In this document: positions 1-9,132 of the stretch, one piece after another
Layout: every line of letters starts with the position of its first letter
Numbering within the stretch: position 1 is the stretch's first letter
DNA from: G965202665 sp965243835
GTDB taxonomy: Bacteria; Actinomycetota; Acidimicrobiia; Spongiisociales; Spongiisociaceae
NCBI GenBank assembly: GCA_965243835.1
Contig: OZ251578.1
Coordinates: 2,046,001 to 2,110,000 of the forward strand
Reading direction: 5' to 3'
Length of the DNA: 64,000 nt
Position numbers and translations under genes: made by a program
The notes under the pieces: generated by a model
Seen by the model: only the letters and a program-made list of their open reading frames with translations
What the model was told of the DNA's origin: nothing
Databases searched by the model: none

Positions 1-450
1 TCCCGATTGTACCAAGGCCGACGGACAGCCCGCCGTTCTCATCCGGGGGCTCCCGGCATCCCCAACCCGCTCGTTTCCGGGCGAGTCGTAGATGGACGGG
101 GACGTGTTGACGGGTTTGGTTGTTGCCATAGGCGCAAACCTCCTGGCATCACGTTCGGACGATAATGACCGACAACCACCCGGACCGCCAAACGCAACCT
201 CCTGTTCCAGCACTCCTCAAACGCCACGGGGTCGCACACATAACCACCACCCTCCTGCCCCGGCAAAACGGGAGGCTCTGATCTCCCGCTCTCCTTTTTT
301 GTTCATCAGCCCCCGGATGGCGCTCCGACTCACCTCCGCCGTTTGGGATGCCGCCCAAACGTTCGACGCCTTCGCGCTTTCCGTCAACAGGCGGGCGTAC
401 TGCGCCGTGAACTTGCCCTCGAAGGCCGGGTGGGTACGCGCCCGTCGCAC
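1..450 (-). pseudogene. Frame-broken coding remnant, family not recognised
   Basis: The minus strand carries protein-like sequence split over two frames. Roughly 450 down to 250 reads like a real helical protein (motifs HPAFEGKF, QYARLLTES, and a helix-turn-helix-like QTAEVSRSAIRGLM), then coding character passes to another frame around 265-40 (CDPVAFEECWNRRL). No single frame holds the whole product and no start with a good ribosome-binding site joins the pieces. The HTH-like stretch would fit a transposase or a DNA-binding regulator, but I cannot assign a family. It lies directly downstream of the broken AAA ATPase on the same strand, so it may be that gene's former partner. The gene may also run past the left window edge. 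Confidence 0.3.
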
Positions 451-536
451 TCAAACCGGCGGTGATGCGGTCCGGGCGGGGAGCGGGACGACTCCTTGGC
501 CGCGCCTGTCGGAACGGCCGGGGTCGGGTCGGCCAT

Positions 537-1364
537 CTACGTCTTGGGATCGGGGAAGTCGGCGGACCGAACGAAGGCCGCGAACTCCGCGGCCGCGGCC
601 CGCCCCACTATGGCCGCGGCCCGCGCCCGGAGCAGGTCCGCGTCCCCTCCCGCGTAGGGGAGGGCGCGACATAAGGAGGACCAGGCGCGGGGAAACCCAC
701 GACCCTCGGCGGCGCGGCCTTGCCGTCGCCCCGTTTCGTAGTCGTTCATGAACATGGGGCGGGCGTCCAGAAAGGCGGCCGCTATCGGCGCCCAGTCCTT
801 GTCCCGACCGGGGAGGAGGAGGGGGGAGCGGCCATCCGGCGAGGATGGCCCCCACCAATTCGCTCGCTCTCAGGCGCTTCCATTCGATGTGGGCGAACCG
901 GTTGGCCATGGGCGCGGGCAACTCCTGGGCGGTCGGCGCCTGCGACGGGTCGATCCCGGCGGCCGCGAACCGCACCCCCGGCGAGAGCGGGGCGGCATGC
1001 ACCGCCCGGTCCAGTACCAGGCGTAGGCAGACGTGCGTTACCGACTTGGCCGCCAAGTTGAGCTCGTCCAAGAAGACGAGATGCTTTTTGTCGGGGGCGG
1101 CCAGTATCCCGTACAGCCAGTCGGGCTGCGCGTACCAGGTATCGAAACCGCCGCGCTCGCTTTGCCTCTGGTAAGGAAGGCCGAGCAGATCGGTGGGGTC
1201 CAAGACAGGGGGCTTGAGCTCCGTGAGCGCGTAGCCCCGCTCCCCCGCCCAGCGCCGCACCGCCGAAGACTTGCCCGACCCGGGGGGCCCCGCAAAAAGA
1301 CGGGCACGTCGGCGGCGACGCAGGCGTCGAACACTCTTATGTTCAACCGGTAGTCCGGATTCAT
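537..1364 (-). pseudogene. MoxR/AAA_5-type ATPase, disrupted by two frameshifts
   Basis: The start ATG at 1364 has a strong GAGGAGG site. The N-terminus (MNPDYRLNIRVFDACV) runs in one frame to GPPG, then the Walker A continuation GPPGSGKSS and the Walker B region (LVFLDELNLA) lie in a second frame. The C-terminal part (GRDKDWAPIAAAFLDARP to FPDPKT, stop at 537) lies in a third. Each switch falls in a C/G homopolymer (around 1280-1290 and around 815-825), so one missing or extra base at each would restore a protein of about 280 residues. AAA_5 ATPases of this size act as remodelling chaperones, usually with a VWA-type partner, and also occur in phages. Either the gene is decaying or the assembly has homopolymer errors; the sequence alone cannot decide. 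Confidence 0.6.
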
Positions 1365-1594
1365 TTTCCTCCTCGCGGCTAACGTAGTGCCGCCACGATA
1401 GAGGGCGGAGGACTTTCCGTCTTTTCGAACTCGCCGACCGGTGCCTGCCCCCGTTCCTCGATGCCCCCACCCCTGGGCCTCCGCCTCCCGGACCCCGCGG
1501 TTCATCAATAAGACCGCCCCAACGAGGCCTCGCCTAAATGGCAAGCACCCCGCCGCCGCCAAACGCGGAGAGACAAACGGGAAAGTGGTCCTGT

Positions 1595-1831
1595 TTAGAG
1601 GGTCGCTATTTTCTCAAAAACGATGGAGATAAACCCGGACGCCAGCGTCCATACCCCCCATAGCTGGCGGCGAGCCCTTCTCTTGGTGTCCGTATAGACG
1701 CTTATCAGAATGTTTTCCCCGCCCTCCTTCGCGCCCAAGAGAGCGTCCAGTATCCTTTTGTTGGCATCTCCGTCGGTGAAAACGGCCTCGCTCCAACTCG
1801 CCTGGTGGATTTCCCTCAGGTCGTAGGCCAT
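1595..1831 (-). CDS. Small hypothetical protein with a C-terminal hydrophobic segment
   Basis: A 78-residue protein beginning MAYDLREIHQASW. The ATG at 1831 is ten bases past the stop of the upstream 46-residue gene, which suggests translational coupling because no clear ribosome-binding site is present. The body is mixed charged (GDANKRILDALLGAKEGGEN), followed by an Arg/Lys cluster and a hydrophobic stretch near residues 58-74 that could be a short membrane anchor. It is the last gene of a three-gene minus-strand cluster that ends next to the broken AAA gene. I do not recognise a family. Codon use is consistent with a real gene. Phage or mobile-element origin is possible but not demonstrated. 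Confidence 0.5.
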   Translation of the reverse strand: MAYDLREIHQASWSEAVFTDGDANKRILDALLGAKEGGENILISVYTDTKRRARRQLWGVWTLASGFISIVFEKIATL

Positions 1832-1841
1832 CGCCCAGTAC

Positions 1842-1982
1842 TTACCGGAGACGCTTGGCCTCCGGCGGAGCGGGTTTGGTCTCCGCCCCGGCCCCCGGCG
1901 GGGCATCCTTGTCGGCGGGAGGGCGGGACTCTGCGGTCTCTGTCGCCTCGTTCGCCGGATCGTTTGTTTCGGGAGCGCTCAT
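1842..1982 (-). CDS. 46-residue acidic/Pro-rich peptide gene
   Basis: ATG at 1982 overlaps the TGA of the upstream membrane-protein gene (ATGA). The product is very rich in Pro, Ala, Glu and Thr (PETNDPANEATETAESRP) and should be disordered. Its stop is followed ten bases later by the start of the 78-residue gene, so it sits between two coupled cistrons. The tight overlap is the main evidence that it is translated; composition bias alone would be weak support. Function unknown. Confidence 0.4.
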   Translation of the reverse strand: MSAPETNDPANEATETAESRPPADKDAPPGAGAETKPAPPEAKRLR

Positions 1983-2281
1983 TGCCCCAGCTCCGACAAG
2001 CCCGTCCATACCCCGGCCCAGAGACTGACCACGAAGCCGAAGGCGGCGATGCCCGCCATCACCCACACCCCGGCGACGATCCAGGTCACCTTCCGACGGG
2101 TGGAGTAGGCGACGGCGGTGAGCCGGTAGACCAGCTCCCTGAGGTCGTCGCCCTTCACCGGCGGCAAGGCGGCGTCGTACCGGGCCTCCTCCCCCGCCTG
2201 CTTGTCCCAGCGGAACCTTTCCCGGCGGGCGGCGCCGAAGGCGGAGCGCTCGGCGTCGGTCTTTCCAGCTGCGGAAACCAC
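1979..2281 (-). CDS. Small single-pass membrane protein, hypothetical
   Basis: A 100-residue protein. The GTG start at 2281 is placed by an AAGGAG site seven bases upstream. Residues 1-55 are charged and soluble (DAERSAFGAARRERFRWDKQ, then VKGDDLRELVYRL). A hydrophobic segment of about 25 residues (WIVAGVWVMAGIAAFGFVVS) follows near residue 67, leaving a short tail. The overall form (cytoplasmic head, one transmembrane helix) resembles small phage or accessory membrane proteins, but no family is recognised. It is the first gene of a three-gene coupled cluster (ATGA overlap with the next). The stretch upstream could add N-terminal residues in another frame (MENGKKRPPPDE), but that frame does not join without a shift. 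Confidence 0.5.
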   Translation of the reverse strand: MVSAAGKTDAERSAFGAARRERFRWDKQAGEEARYDAALPPVKGDDLRELVYRLTAVAYSTRRKVTWIVAGVWVMAGIAAFGFVVSLWAGVWTGLSELGQ

Positions 2282-2678
2282 TCTGTTTCTCCTTCCGGTT
2301 TGCGGCCCCCAGGTTCATCGGGAGGGGGCCTTTTTTTTCCGTTCTCCATTGCGCCCACCCTCGGCGAGCTCGCGCCAGGTTACGGAGGGGGTGCGACACG
2401 GGGCAGGAGGGCGCACCTTCCGCCGCCGTTTCTCCGTCGTGACCGGCCCTTCCTGCGCAGCGTTGCCGACAAACCCTGAAACGAGAATGGGGCAACCAAC
2501 AGGCCGGGCCCGATGAAGAAACCAGAACCCACGCCCTCCACGACCGGCTCCGCTGCTACCGCCACCTACTCCGCACAGGCCTCGGAGGAAAATCGCCAGC
2601 AGACGTCAACAACCCAGGGGCCAACCCGCCCTGTTCCCCGGGCTGGAGTACGCCTCCCCTTGGGAGCGGGGGCGGAGG
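2282..2678. other. Intergenic stretch of about 400 bases, nothing assignable
   Basis: The stretch lies between the small membrane-protein gene and the stop of the giant SLH protein. Short open frames exist on both strands (for example 2380-2565, minus), but none has a convincing start, a recognisable motif or coupling to a neighbour. A weak CCTCC/GGAGG pairing sits near 2652-2676, just past the SLH stop, without a T-run. I see no RNA gene or clear promoter. Confidence 0.4.
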
Positions 2679-5600
2679 TTAGGAGTCTTCGCCAGCGGGC
2701 GGGGTGTAGTTGACGGCGCGGACGAAGAAAGAAGCCATCTGCGCCCGGGTTACGGGCTGGTCGGGGCAGTAGTTGAGGGGCTCGACGCTGCATCCTCTGG
2801 TGACACCGGTGTGATACATCCCCTCCACCGCCCGCACCACCTCCGGGGCTGCGCCCGCTACGTCGTTGAACAGGCCCTCGGGTTCGTCGACGGCGTTTAT
2901 GTCGGGGAAGGAAGCGATCATCATCACCGCCATATCCGCCCGGGTTACCACCCCGCCGGGATTGAACACCCCGTCGGGAGCAACGAACGCCCCGGTGGAA
3001 ACCACCCATTCGGCGAAAGTGCGGTACCAGGCGTCGGCGGGGACATCGGTGATTTCTATGCCGGCGGGTGGTTCGATGGTCTGAATACGGGTGACGGCCC
3101 GGTAGAGGAAAGCGGCCATCTGCCTTCTGGTGATCTGCGCCGACGGGCAGAACTTGGCGGCGTCGTCGGCGTCGCATCCGAGGGTGATTTCCCAGGCGGC
3201 GATTTGTTCGATGTTGGCTTGATGGACGCTGCCGTCGTCGTCGCAGAACCGCCCCTGACATACCGGCGCCGCCGGGGGCGGGGGCGGGGCTGGTGGCCCG
3301 GCGGGCGGAGGCGCGCCCCCACCCCCACCTCCGCCTCCGCCGCTGGGGGGCGGGGCTCCGCCGCCGCCTCCGCCGGGGGTGGGTTGGTCGTTGGCGGGGA
3401 TGGTGAGGGTCAAGGAGGCGTTGCCGTAGTCGGCGGTGCGGGCGGTGAGGATGATGGTTTCGTCTGATTCCGGGGTGCTGTCTTGGGTGATGCGCACGGT
3501 GAAGGGGACTTGGGTTCCTCGGGCGGGGATGATGACGGAGCGGGGCGCGTTGTAGTCGGTACCGGAACGGGCGTTGCCGGAGGTGGTGATGGTAACGGTA
3601 GTAGCGACAGGCAGAGCGGAGGACCCGGTGGGGAACCGGACCGTAACCTGCGCCCTTTCCCCTTCGTCGAGGCGCCTGGAGGAAGAAGGCGTGGTCATTT
3701 CTATACGTGTCGGGGGGTCGTCGTTGTCGGTGATGGTGATTGTGGCGGGCTCGACGATGAACCCGGTCAGCGCGCCGTTGATGGTCAGGGTTTCGTCCCC
3801 TTCGGCGATGCGGTCATCCCGAGCCCCGTCCAGGGCGAGGGTGAAGTCGGCGGAGGTGGCACTGTTGTCCCCGGAGTTGATGGTGATGTCAAACGGGTCA
3901 GGAACCGAAGCCGTCTGATAATCATCACCAGCAACGGCGGTACCTCCGAAGGTGATCCTTACGGTCTGCGCGGCGGGGCGGGTGACCGGATCGGGGTAGG
4001 AGGCTTGTAGTTTAACGGTGGCGGAGGCGGTTCCTTCCTGCAGGGAGGTTACGGGTTGGTCGGAGGAGTCCAGCAACTTCAGAGTTACGGCTACTTCGTC
4101 GTCGAGGATGCTGAAAGATGTGTCCGCGATGGTGAATCCGGTGACGGTTCCCCCGGCGACGGTTACCGTCTCCGCTCCCTCCACATCCGCGTCGTCCGTC
4201 GGGTTCATAATAAAGGTGGTGTTTCCGCTGGATTGAAAGGCGGGGATGGTAACGTCGAAGTCGCTTACCGTCTGGTAGTCGGTGCCGGGGGTGGCTTCTC
4301 CTGAGGCTTTGCCGATTGTTATGGGAACGGTCACTCCCCGGGACAGCACCGTGGCGCCCTGGTAGGTGGCCACCACCCGTATTGTTGTACTGGCGTCTTC
4401 CCGGACGCCGGTCAGGGCTTGGCCGCTGGTGGTTTGCAGGGTGAGGTCGATGTTGGTGGGAGCGGTGTCGTTGTCGGTAATCTCGAGGGTGGTACCCACG
4501 ACGGGGATGTTTCCTACGTCGTCGCCTGTGACCTGTATGGTTTCGGTGTCTTCGCTTATGCTGTCATCGTTGATGGTGATGGTGAAGTCTTGGGTTACCA
4601 CGGTTTGGGCGGCGGGGATGACTACTCCCAGTTGGTGGCCGGCGGGGGTTCCCGTGGGGCGGGTTCCGGTCACTCGGTAGTCTTCTCCCGCGTCCCATAC
4701 CCCGTTGGCGTCCTCGTTGGCGACCCGGCTGGAGAACTTCAGTCCCACTACCCGTTGCGCGTTGGGGTCCGCGGCGGGCATGGTCACCCGCACCCGCACC
4801 GCCGACCCGCCCCCCTCCGTCAGCGAGGGCAGGGCGGTGTCGTCCGCCGGGTTCAGTAGTTCTATTTGTATTCCGGAGTCCGCGATGCGCAACGTAGCCG
4901 AGTCCGTGTTCGTGGACCCGTTTACGGTTCCGGTGATTTTCAACGTTTCAAAGCCCGCCTCCGCGGTGCTGTCGTCCCGGGCGGTCAGACTAAACGTGTC
5001 GTTGCCCGAGGTTTGCCGGGCGGGGATGTTAAAATTGAACGTGGACGTGTTCGTACAAGCGTCCGTGCTGGTATCGGGGCAGGATGTGGCCAGGGTGGCG
5101 CCGTTGGTGTCCCCGGTGGCTACCGTCACGTTCACCCTCGTCGCCCCCAACTCCGAGGTAGACGCGCCCCGGAACCCGGCCGTTACCGTAATCGTCTGTC
5201 CCCCCGCCTGCTCCAACACCGTCCCCGGCGATACCGACACCACCAACTGGTTGTCGCTAGCCCCAATGGTGAGGGTATCGGAGGTCACGGTCGTCCCGCC
5301 GGGGACGGTTCCGGTCACCAGAAACGTTTCCGCTCCCTCCGCTACCGTGTCGTCGGTTACCCGCAACCCGGTGAGCGTCGTCCAAGTGCTTTGGGTCTGC
5401 CCGGTGGGGATGGTCACCGTCACCGGCGAGGCGGGGGCGGTGAAGTCAACGCCGCCGCTCCGCGCCGACGGCGGGGAACCCTCCCCGGCCGTTACCGATA
5501 CCGTCAAATCCGCGTCCAGCGCATTCGTCACACCCGACCCGAATGCGGCTCGTACCCGCACCGACGCCGACCCCCCCTCCGACAAGGTCTTCTGCACCCC

Positions 5601-8162
5601 CGGCATTATGCTGTCGGTGTCCTCCACCGTTAGCGTCACCTCCATATCGTCATCGGTGATCGTCAACGCCGTCCCCGTAACCGAAAACCCCGTCGCGGCA
5701 CCGTCTACGTCGATGACTTCGGGGCCTTCCGCCTCCGTGTCCTGCGTGATCGTCAACGCCGTCAACGCCGTCGCGGTGCTGGCGGCGCTCCCGGCCGGGA
5801 TGCGCAACGTGACCGCCGTTCCCGGGGCGCCGAAATCCGCCGCCGCGTCCGCTCCCTCGCCCGCCGTGAACGACAACGTCACATCCGTCGCCTCCGCCCT
5901 CTCCGACGACGACGCCCCCGCAAAACCGGCCGTCACCGTCACCGACCCCGCGTTGTTCGCCCCTTCGTCCACTGAACTGGCGCTCAAGGTGAGTTCAATG
6001 CCGTCAATGGAGTCAGTTATACCCAAATCGGCGGGCACCACTATAAACCCCGACGCCGTTCCGCTGTACCGGATGGTTTCCCGATCCTCCGCTACCGCGT
6101 CCACCACCGGCGTAACCTGCACATCCGCCGTAGCCGTAGTCTGCCCGCTCAAGATAGTCACATCCACCGTATCCATCCCCGGCGTGTAATCAGTGCACAT
6201 CCTGTTTTGCCCGCTCCCCGTACAGGACGCCGCCGTTCCCCCCGAGGCTCCCACCATCACCGCCACCGTCGTGTCAGACGACACCGCCGTCCCGGCCTCC
6301 GCCATAACCCGAACCGTCTGTTGCCCGCCGTCTTCGCTGATCTCCGACAACGCCCCGCCGTCCGTATCGTGCAAAGTCAACGTAATCCCCCGCGAATTAT
6401 CAATATCAAACCGGGTACCGGCCACCCCCAAACTCGACCCCCGTATACTCGCCGCCCCCGACACCACCACCCCCTCCGTCGCCTCCGCCTCATCAGCATC
6501 CAACACCGCCGTCACCCGCACCGTCGTGCTGCCCGTCGTCGACTGCGCCGGAATACGCACCGTGAAACGGCTATTGTTAGTCACCCCTGTTCCCGACACT
6601 GTGAAATCCGGCCCCGGAACAGCCCCGCCCACAGCCTCCGCCGCCAACGTCACCGTCACATCCGTGGGCGTCGTCAACACCGAACTCGACCCCGCGAAAG
6701 CGGCTGTCACCGTCACATCCACAGCGCCCGCGCCCTCCTCAAACCTAACCGTGCTCAACGACAACGTAACATCAGAATCATCATCAATAATCGTCACCGT
6801 CGCCTCCCCCGCGTCCCCCAGCGTTGACGAACCCCCCACCGTAAACGTCTCCGGACCCTCCACCACGCTGTCATCAGTAACCGACAACCCCGCCAACGAA
6901 GCCGACCCCGTCGATGTAATCATATTAGCCGCAATAGTAAACGTATTCGGTGTCTGCGGAGCATACGACAAATCACCCGACCCCGCCTCCCCCGCGCTCG
7001 GGGAAGCCTCTCCCGCCGCCGACAACGTAACCACCGACGCCGACCCAATCGTAGAAGAAGTCACCCCCGCCGGGAACGCCCCCGACACCGACACCCCCGA
7101 CCCGCTTCCCCCCTCCGCCAACACCAGCTGATTCCCATCCTCCCCGCTGTCAGTATCCACCGACAACACCACCCGCGTATCCGCAGAATCCTTAACCGTT
7201 ATCACCCCCTGCCGGCCCGTAAACCCAGACGGCGCGTTCGCCACATGCACATTTACCGTCTCATCCGGCTCCGCCACAGCATCATTATAAACCCTCAAAA
7301 GAACGCCGGTATTGAAAGGATTTCCAAATGGGCCGGTAACATCATTAGCTAAAAACTCCATCCACGCATCTGCTCGCTGAGCATAACCATTATCCGGGAA
7401 AAGAATATCTGAACCAGTAGCAGTCCCTAAACTAAGATAGAGGTTCGGTAGCAAAGCATTACTAAACGTGGAGCTGGTAGAAGCCGTAAACACCCCACCC
7501 GCAACACCACCCACAGTACCATTAATCGATATGAACTGGCTCTTATAATCACCAATATCCTCTTCGCTGTCGGTCGGTTCGTTCACCGTTACATCATTCG
7601 GCCTAATCACCCGATCCTGATCATTAATAGTAATATCCAAATTATTAGGCACCGAATACCCCGAAGCCGTAGTCGTACCCGAAATCCGGACAATCTCATT
7701 ATTCTCCGTAATCGTATCAGAAGTAGCCCTGATAAACCCAGTAGATGACGCGGTACTACTTCCCACAGGAATAGTTATATTAAACGTCGTATTATTAATA
7801 GAAGCACCCCCATAAACACCATAATCCCCACCACAATTATTATTAATAGTAACTGCCGTAAAAATAGTACCCGTGGCCGTACAACTATTCCCAAACGTGG
7901 CGGAGCTGCCCGACGCCCCCATCGTCACCGACACCGTAACAGCAGAACCCGTCACGCTCGAAGGCACCGTCGCCCGCACATACCCATTCACCTGCTCCCC
8001 CTCATTTACACTAGTAGTCGCCTGCGCGTTCCCCATATCGTCAGTCACAGTCCAGCTTAACGTAATCGCCGTCGGCGTCTGCCCCCCCGCCGGAACCACC
8101 AACAACAACACCGTCCCCGCCAACAAACCCACCCCCGCCGCCCACGACAACATCCGTCGCAT
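2679..8162 (-). CDS. Giant secreted Calx-beta-like repeat protein with C-terminal SLH domains
   Basis: A 1827-residue surface protein. The ATG at 8162 follows a GAGAGGAGG site and begins a signal peptide (MRRMLSWAAG, hydrophobic core, cleavage near PAGGQ around residue 26). Residues of about 30-1585 are roughly a dozen Calx-beta-like repeats, each ending near a D-rich turn (ITDDD, ITDND, IIDDD, INDQD), and many carry E-x-x-E-x-(I/F) edge strands; such repeats bind calcium and act in adhesion. A Gly/Pro linker (about 1587-1631) precedes three SLH modules (about 1640-1820), of which the first and last have the pattern C-P-x(3)-[IV]-T-R-x-Q-M-A. SLH modules anchor proteins to wall-linked polymers, so this is probably an S-layer-type or adhesin protein. 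The first 290 codons are noticeably AT-rich at wobble sites compared with the rest, suggesting a mosaic gene. Confidence 0.88.
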   Translation of the reverse strand: MRRMLSWAAGVGLLAGTVLLLVVPAGGQTPTAITLSWTVTDDMGNAQATTSVNEGEQVNGYVRATVPSSVTGSAVTVSVTMGASGSSATFGNSCTATGTIFTAVTINNNCGGDYGVYGGASINNTTFNITIPVGSSTASSTGFIRATSDTITENNEIVRISGTTTASGYSVPNNLDITINDQDRVIRPNDVTVNEPTDSEEDIGDYKSQFISINGTVGGVAGGVFTASTSSTFSNALLPNLYLSLGTATGSDILFPDNGYAQRADAWMEFLANDVTGPFGNPFNTGVLLRVYNDAVAEPDETVNVHVANAPSGFTGRQGVITVKDSADTRVVLSVDTDSGEDGNQLVLAEGGSGSGVSVSGAFPAGVTSSTIGSASVVTLSAAGEASPSAGEAGSGDLSYAPQTPNTFTIAANMITSTGSASLAGLSVTDDSVVEGPETFTVGGSSTLGDAGEATVTIIDDDSDVTLSLSTVRFEEGAGAVDVTVTAAFAGSSSVLTTPTDVTVTLAAEAVGGAVPGPDFTVSGTGVTNNSRFTVRIPAQSTTGSTTVRVTAVLDADEAEATEGVVVSGAASIRGSSLGVAGTRFDIDNSRGITLTLHDTDGGALSEISEDGGQQTVRVMAEAGTAVSSDTTVAVMVGASGGTAASCTGSGQNRMCTDYTPGMDTVDVTILSGQTTATADVQVTPVVDAVAEDRETIRYSGTASGFIVVPADLGITDSIDGIELTLSASSVDEGANNAGSVTVTAGFAGASSSERAEATDVTLSFTAGEGADAAADFGAPGTAVTLRIPAGSAASTATALTALTITQDTEAEGPEVIDVDGAATGFSVTGTALTITDDDMEVTLTVEDTDSIMPGVQKTLSEGGSASVRVRAAFGSGVTNALDADLTVSVTAGEGSPPSARSGGVDFTAPASPVTVTIPTGQTQSTWTTLTGLRVTDDTVAEGAETFLVTGTVPGGTTVTSDTLTIGASDNQLVVSVSPGTVLEQAGGQTITVTAGFRGASTSELGATRVNVTVATGDTNGATLATSCPDTSTDACTNTSTFNFNIPARQTSGNDTFSLTARDDSTAEAGFETLKITGTVNGSTNTDSATLRIADSGIQIELLNPADDTALPSLTEGGGSAVRVRVTMPAADPNAQRVVGLKFSSRVANEDANGVWDAGEDYRVTGTRPTGTPAGHQLGVVIPAAQTVVTQDFTITINDDSISEDTETIQVTGDDVGNIPVVGTTLEITDNDTAPTNIDLTLQTTSGQALTGVREDASTTIRVVATYQGATVLSRGVTVPITIGKASGEATPGTDYQTVSDFDVTIPAFQSSGNTTFIMNPTDDADVEGAETVTVAGGTVTGFTIADTSFSILDDEVAVTLKLLDSSDQPVTSLQEGTASATVKLQASYPDPVTRPAAQTVRITFGGTAVAGDDYQTASVPDPFDITINSGDNSATSADFTLALDGARDDRIAEGDETLTINGALTGFIVEPATITITDNDDPPTRIEMTTPSSSRRLDEGERAQVTVRFPTGSSALPVATTVTITTSGNARSGTDYNAPRSVIIPARGTQVPFTVRITQDSTPESDETIILTARTADYGNASLTLTIPANDQPTPGGGGGGAPPPSGGGGGGGGGAPPPAGPPAPPPPPAAPVCQGRFCDDDGSVHQANIEQIAAWEITLGCDADDAAKFCPSAQITRRQMAAFLYRAVTRIQTIEPPAGIEITDVPADAWYRTFAEWVVSTGAFVAPDGVFNPGGVVTRADMAVMMIASFPDINAVDEPEGLFNDVAGAAPEVVRAVEGMYHTGVTRGCSVEPLNYCPDQPVTRAQMASFFVRAVNYTPPAGEDS

Positions 8163-8359
8163 CTCCGGCCTCCTCTCAACAACCGGCCCCGACCACCAGG
8201 GCCCGCCGGACCCCATATAAGGCCCAGTACCAGAAACGCTACCCCCCCCCCCGATTTGTCAAGTCAATCCCGGCCCCGGCCCTCCTCAGCCGCAAGCAAA
8301 TCGGCGGCGACGGGAAAGCCAGCGGCGAAACCGAACCGGTGGAATGGCGGCGGAACCGG

Positions 8360-8365
8360 TAACCT
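8360..8365 (+). promoter_or_regulatory. Candidate -10 box for a leaderless acyltransferase transcript
   Basis: TAACCT lies seven bases before the ATG at 8373, and there is no strong ribosome-binding site. This spacing puts the predicted transcription start at or next to the start codon. The -35 region is not recognisable, so support is modest. Confidence 0.3.
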
Positions 8366-8372
8366 GGGGAGC

Positions 8373-9119
8373 ATGCGATGGTTGCTTTGCTTGTTGCGCT
8401 CCGGGATGACCTATGCGGTGATGGCGGCGGTCACCATCGTCTACGGGCTGACGGTCATCATCATCAGCCTGCTACGACCCGCCGCGCCGCTGATGGACCG
8501 GCTGGCCGCGGGCTGGGGGAGGATTTTCTGCCGGACGGCCGGGGTGCGGTTGACCGTGACCGGCCTGGAAAACATCCAACCCGGCGTCTCCTACGCGGTG
8601 GTGTCCAACCACCTGTCCAACTTCGACACCATGTCGCACCTAGCGGGCCTGCCGCTCCCCATCCGTTTTCTGGCCAAGGCGGAACTGTTCCGGATTCCGG
8701 TCTTCGGAGCGGCGTTGCGGGCGGTGGGAATGGTGCGGGTGGACCGGGAAGGCGGCCGGGCCGAACTGGGGTCGATCAACCGGGACGCGGCCCGGGAGGT
8801 GCGACGGGGACGGTCGCTGATGATTTATCCGGAGGGGACCCGACCCCGGGACGGGCGGATGAAAAAATTCAAAAAAGGGGCGTTCGTCATCGCCCACGGC
8901 CTGCAGATCCCGGTGTTGCCCACCGCCATCGTCGGCAGCCGGGAAGTGTGGGCGCCGGGGGCCAAACTGATCCGTTCCGGGCCGATCCGGGTGACGGTGA
9001 TGCCCCCCCGTCCCACGGCCGGGCTGGACCGGACGCAACTCAACCAACTGATTGCGGAAGTGGAAGCGACGGTGCGGACGGTTGCGGAACCGGACGGAAA
9101 ACCGGCCTCCGCCCGCTAA
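8373..9119 (+). CDS. 1-acyl-sn-glycerol-3-phosphate acyltransferase (PlsC family)
   Basis: A 248-residue enzyme that transfers a fatty acyl group to lysophosphatidate to form phosphatidate at the inner membrane. An N-terminal hydrophobic segment (residues 8-32) anchors it. The catalytic H-x4-D motif is present as NHLSNFD, and the second conserved block as YPEGTRPRDG, where the Glu-Gly-Thr binds the glycerophosphate. Length matches the family. I chose ATG 8373 rather than in-frame upstream codons because the upstream extension is low-complexity, Ser/Lys/Pro-rich and lies in a promoter-like region. The gene stands alone, divergent from the SLH gene and convergent with the glycosylase. Specificity among acyltransferases of this superfamily cannot be read from sequence. 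Confidence 0.88.
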   Translation: MRWLLCLLRSGMTYAVMAAVTIVYGLTVIIISLLRPAAPLMDRLAAGWGRIFCRTAGVRLTVTGLENIQPGVSYAVVSNHLSNFDTMSHLAGLPLPIRFLAKAELFRIPVFGAALRAVGMVRVDREGGRAELGSINRDAAREVRRGRSLMIYPEGTRPRDGRMKKFKKGAFVIAHGLQIPVLPTAIVGSREVWAPGAKLIRSGPIRVTVMPPRPTAGLDRTQLNQLIAEVEATVRTVAEPDGKPASAR

Positions 9120-9132
9120 GCGCTCCGGGGGG

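Noticed and set aside
451..1470. A single 339-residue protein for the AAA ATPase
   Set aside because: Its ends are out-of-frame translations; only the middle is true coding sequence.
2640..2680. Rho-independent terminator after the giant SLH gene
   Set aside because: Only five base pairs and no T-run.
4705..7131. Long plus-strand open frames opposite the giant SLH gene
   Set aside because: They mirror the low-stop codon pattern of the repeat gene (Asp/Thr/Val-rich) and have no start signals or motifs.
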